From Lingula anatina (Eukaryota; Brachiopoda; Lingulata; Lingulida; Lingulidae), in the NCBI RefSeq assembly GCF_001039355.2, contig NW_019775258.1, positions 299,692 through 363,691 of the forward strand: a stretch of 64,000 nucleotides of DNA, given 5' to 3'. The notes under the pieces were generated by a model, which saw nothing but the letters and a program-made list of their open reading frames with translations, was not told the DNA's origin and did no database searches. The first letter of the stretch is position 1; each line of letters opens with the position of its first letter. Positions 61,342 to 64,000 of the stretch are shown piece after piece. The translations under genes were made by a program, and so were the position numbers.

Positions 61342-62297
61342 GTAAGTAATTTAAAACTCTTAGCACTTACTTCATCTGTGTAGTCGATAGTTCATGTCAG
61401 GCTCTCAGGGATCACATATATATTCATAAGGAATGCTCAGTTGCCTTAAACGTTCATGGAGTGACAAAGGTTTCATTGTGACGCTTTCAACCGCAAGTAC
61501 ATTTCCGTGACGGCTACACCTACAGGTCAGTACCATTATCATTTCAAGCAAAGCTATGGATTTTGCACTCCATTTCGCGTACAAATTAACACATAGCTCA
61601 TAGTTTAATTTAAAAAAAAATCGATTCGCGTTTAAAACAAGATTGTCTATGGATATACCTGTACTAGAAAAAAAAACAGGTGTTTTTGAAATATTATGTG
61701 CTTCTGTCCCTAAAAAGCAGAGAAAAAAAGAACAAAACGTCGATATCTCCCAAGGGAATATCTAGAACCAGACCTGCTTCACCGTCAGATGCCTGGGGTA
61801 GAACCTTATTGAACGCTGCTATAAAATACCATCCAAGTCAACATTCATCAAGTTTCATCTAATCGTTTTTCGCAGTATAGATTTTACAGTGTCTGTATCG
61901 AATCCTGGATACAGTTCCCAAGATTATCCATCTTTTTCTCTGTGATGCATGGCCCTGTTGCTTATATAATTTGATGATAGTGGTAATACAGTATGTGCAA
62001 TATGGACTATGCGGTTGGGCTAAAATAAATTACCGATTTTGAAGGATTTTTGCATATTAAAATTATCCAAAGTTTGAAAACAGAACCGAGAGGAATAATC
62101 GGTTCTAAAATATCACCCACCCATGTTTTTTACTTTATTTTAAGAACATCTATTGACACTTGCAACCACACAAACAAATATGTTCCAGTATTAGTGCTAC
62201 AGCAAGCAATTGCTCTTAGCGTTGCTATAAACGATATTTTAAGGTGATACTAGTGCTAGAGTAGATATGTTTTCTCTTACTTCTGCACTCTTTATAG

Positions 62298-62447
62298 GCA
62301 ACACGTTTATGGTTATCTACCCAGAACAGACAGAGAGGATGTATAGCCTTCTCCACCGAGACAAGATACAATGATACCGTTTATACAGTAAAAATTGTCG
62401 ATTTTTCACACCCAGTCTATTTACTGCTCATTTCCAAGGATTTGTGA
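62298..62447 (+). other. Candidate terminal exon
   Basis: A strong pyrimidine-rich acceptor (CTTACTTCTGCACTCTTTATAG) is followed by a phase-0 frame of 49 codons to TGA. It reads ATRLWLSTQNRQRGCIAFST and onward; a second frame is open for 24 codons. There is no recognised domain. It is about 1 kb downstream of the candidate exon at 61250, but no link is shown. Confidence 0.17.
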
Positions 62448-63070
62448 ATATGAAGAAGGGAAATCTATGCCAAATACCTGATAAGTGCACCGTAATTGGA
62501 AACTATATACCACTACTCTTAGCAGTGTGTGTCCTATGTTTTTCGCACCATTCTGGTTAAAGCCTGTGTAAAAGTCTTGGCATTTCGAGTCAGCACGCTC
62601 TACTTACAACAGTAATAAAACTATTTTAACACTTTTTAACACCTCCCGAGAACGCAGCTTGAAGCTTAGCTGAAATTTGTTTCCTTGGATGAACCTGTGT
62701 TCAGTGACCAGAAAGAAATCAACGAGTGTCATGTTCACAGCAGTGCACATTTTGGATTGCTTTTTACGATTCTCTTTTTCAACCTTGTTTTATTGCGTAT
62801 CTGTGAGACAAAAATGGCTGTTTATGTGTCGGCATTTAGATATCTCTTAATGCCCATTATTGAAGTAGTAAATAAACAAAATGCGTGGTAATATGAAAAC
62901 TTTCAAAAGGAACCGAACTGGAGAAAAATTACGTCTGTAACCCACGAAATAGTTTCTCATTTATTTTCATTTACTGTCACCAATGCAACTTCAATAGAAC
63001 TCGTTCATTGGCTGCGGTCTGCTTGGGTTTTGCCAGATAGTCTAGACCTCTGAAACATATTTATCGATCT

Positions 63071-63150
63071 GAAAATAATAACAATAAAATAATAATAAGA
63101 TTAAAATCTTAATGATATATAATGATATAAATAATAAAGTAATAAATAAA
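63071..63150. repeat. A/T low-complexity tract
   Basis: Imperfect AATAAT and TAATAAA units with several AATAAA words. Confidence 0.85.
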
Positions 63151-63352
63151 ATGTTCTAAATTTGCATTGGTATTTTGCATTGGAATCACATGTGGTTGAG
63201 TACAGCTTATCATCATAAGAAAGATGAGTCAATGAATAAAGAATTGATAAACTGCTTCACTCTCCAAAATGTGCAAGTTTAGAGGATGCTTCAAATGTTC
63301 ATTGAAGCTGCACTCCGTGCATGAACCAAAGGCAAATTTAACATCACAAAGG

Positions 63353-63453
63353 TTAGCCTGGCATTTGGGTCAAATTTAAATTGATGTAAAAGATCACTGA
63401 ACTTAAACCATGTTCTGGACTCTGACCACATGGTTCAACCGAAACCAGGCTAA
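63353..63453. repeat. Weak inverted repeat
   Basis: TTAGCCTGG at the left and its complement CCAGGCTAA at the right, about 100 bp apart, with little further pairing. Possibly a decayed miniature element. Confidence 0.3.
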
Positions 63454-63551
63454 TCGCGAACTGTCCCGACCACGTGGTGGTTCACATGGGAAGACCTATC
63501 TCGTAATTTTAAGACTAATTAACGAACCTTGTTTAGTCAATTAGATCATCT

Positions 63552-63623
63552 CGTGACGTCACGTTGATATATATCCGATGATTTCTCAGTGCGGGTCTGA
63601 TCACGATTAACAGTGACGTAAGT
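63552..63623 (+). promoter_or_regulatory. CRE/TATA/initiator-like cluster with donor site
   Basis: The 12-bp palindrome CGTGACGTCACG (63552-63563) contains a perfect CRE. TATATAT follows at 63568-63574, an initiator-like TCAGT at 63586-63590 and a GTAAGT donor at 63618. The TATA-to-initiator distance of about 20 bases is shorter than usual. The last 400 bases of the window are GC-richer. A gene might begin here and continue beyond the right edge. Confidence 0.25.
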
Positions 63624-64000
63624 TAAGTCTACGACATGCAGAGACATTAACGGTTGATTTAAAGGTCGTCCTTTAATGAAGGGGATCTTGCCACTGTTGA
63701 AATGTCACCCAGTGAGTGGTAGAGGTCGTCGGCGGCCCTGCACAGCGCGATGCTGAGCGACGTTATTTAATCTACGAGACTACATCCGCGTTAAAGCTCC
63801 AGAGAAACAGGAAACCGGAGAGGTCATTTGTGACAGATTGTCGTAAAGTGGATTACTTTCTCTCTAACTGACGGATTACGGTGTCGTGCTTCATCTCTTG
63901 TACACTAAGCTGAATGCTGATTTCACTTCGTGTTTGGTTAATTTTTGTTAAGGTTACATTAATCTAAGGTCCTTTGATGTTTGCACAATTCATCAAATAA

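Noticed and set aside
1-64000. Bacterial-type features: operons, Shine-Dalgarno starts, CRISPR arrays, phage or plasmid genes
   Set aside because: Coding density is close to nil, microsatellites and MITEs abound, and no spaced direct-repeat array exists. The sequence is eukaryotic.

Overview
The window looks like non-coding or very gene-poor DNA from an animal nuclear genome. It is AT-rich and full of simple repeats, such as (GA)n, (AT)n, (CT)n, (TTA)n and C or G runs. It has many short degenerate foldback elements and no open frame longer than about 150 codons. I saw no bacterial operon, ribosome-binding-site pattern, rRNA, intact tRNA or CRISPR array. Dispersed ACATGTA-type words, a decayed tRNA-derived SINE and about 1.2 percent divergence between two apparent alleles fit a highly polymorphic marine invertebrate (lophotrochozoan or invertebrate deuterostome). 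That placement is inference; no gene here fixes the phylum.

Layout. 1-14 kb: mostly featureless, with microsatellites, one candidate untranslated exon (4922-5009) and a decayed SINE (about 7190-7335). 14.1-15.1 kb: the best gene candidate, with CCAAT, CRE-like and TATA elements, a 23-nt coding first exon, a 264-nt intron, a second exon and a poly(A) signal; it would encode a 75-residue protein of unknown function. 15-25 kb: repeats, one foldback and a possible terminal exon (16623-16792). 25-31 kb: a perfect 97-bp tandem duplication, a possible exon, several palindromes and two related miniature inverted-repeat elements about 0.8 kb apart. 31-52 kb: mostly empty, with isolated exon-like segments at 38057, 41311 (minus) and 45591 and another foldback at 39.8 kb. 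52 kb: a strong 73-nt hairpin and a possible 19-nt microexon. 56-59.4 kb: a large foldback, a 26-bp palindrome and an 833-bp direct repeat split by a single N, which is probably two alleles joined by the assembler. 61-64 kb: two exon-like segments and a CRE/TATA/initiator-like site near the right end.

No set of genes working together can be shown. The exon-like segments are supported only by splice signals and open frames. Segments of this quality are expected by chance in 64 kb, so confidence is low throughout. The simple repeats, duplications and inverted repeats are read directly from the sequence and are secure.
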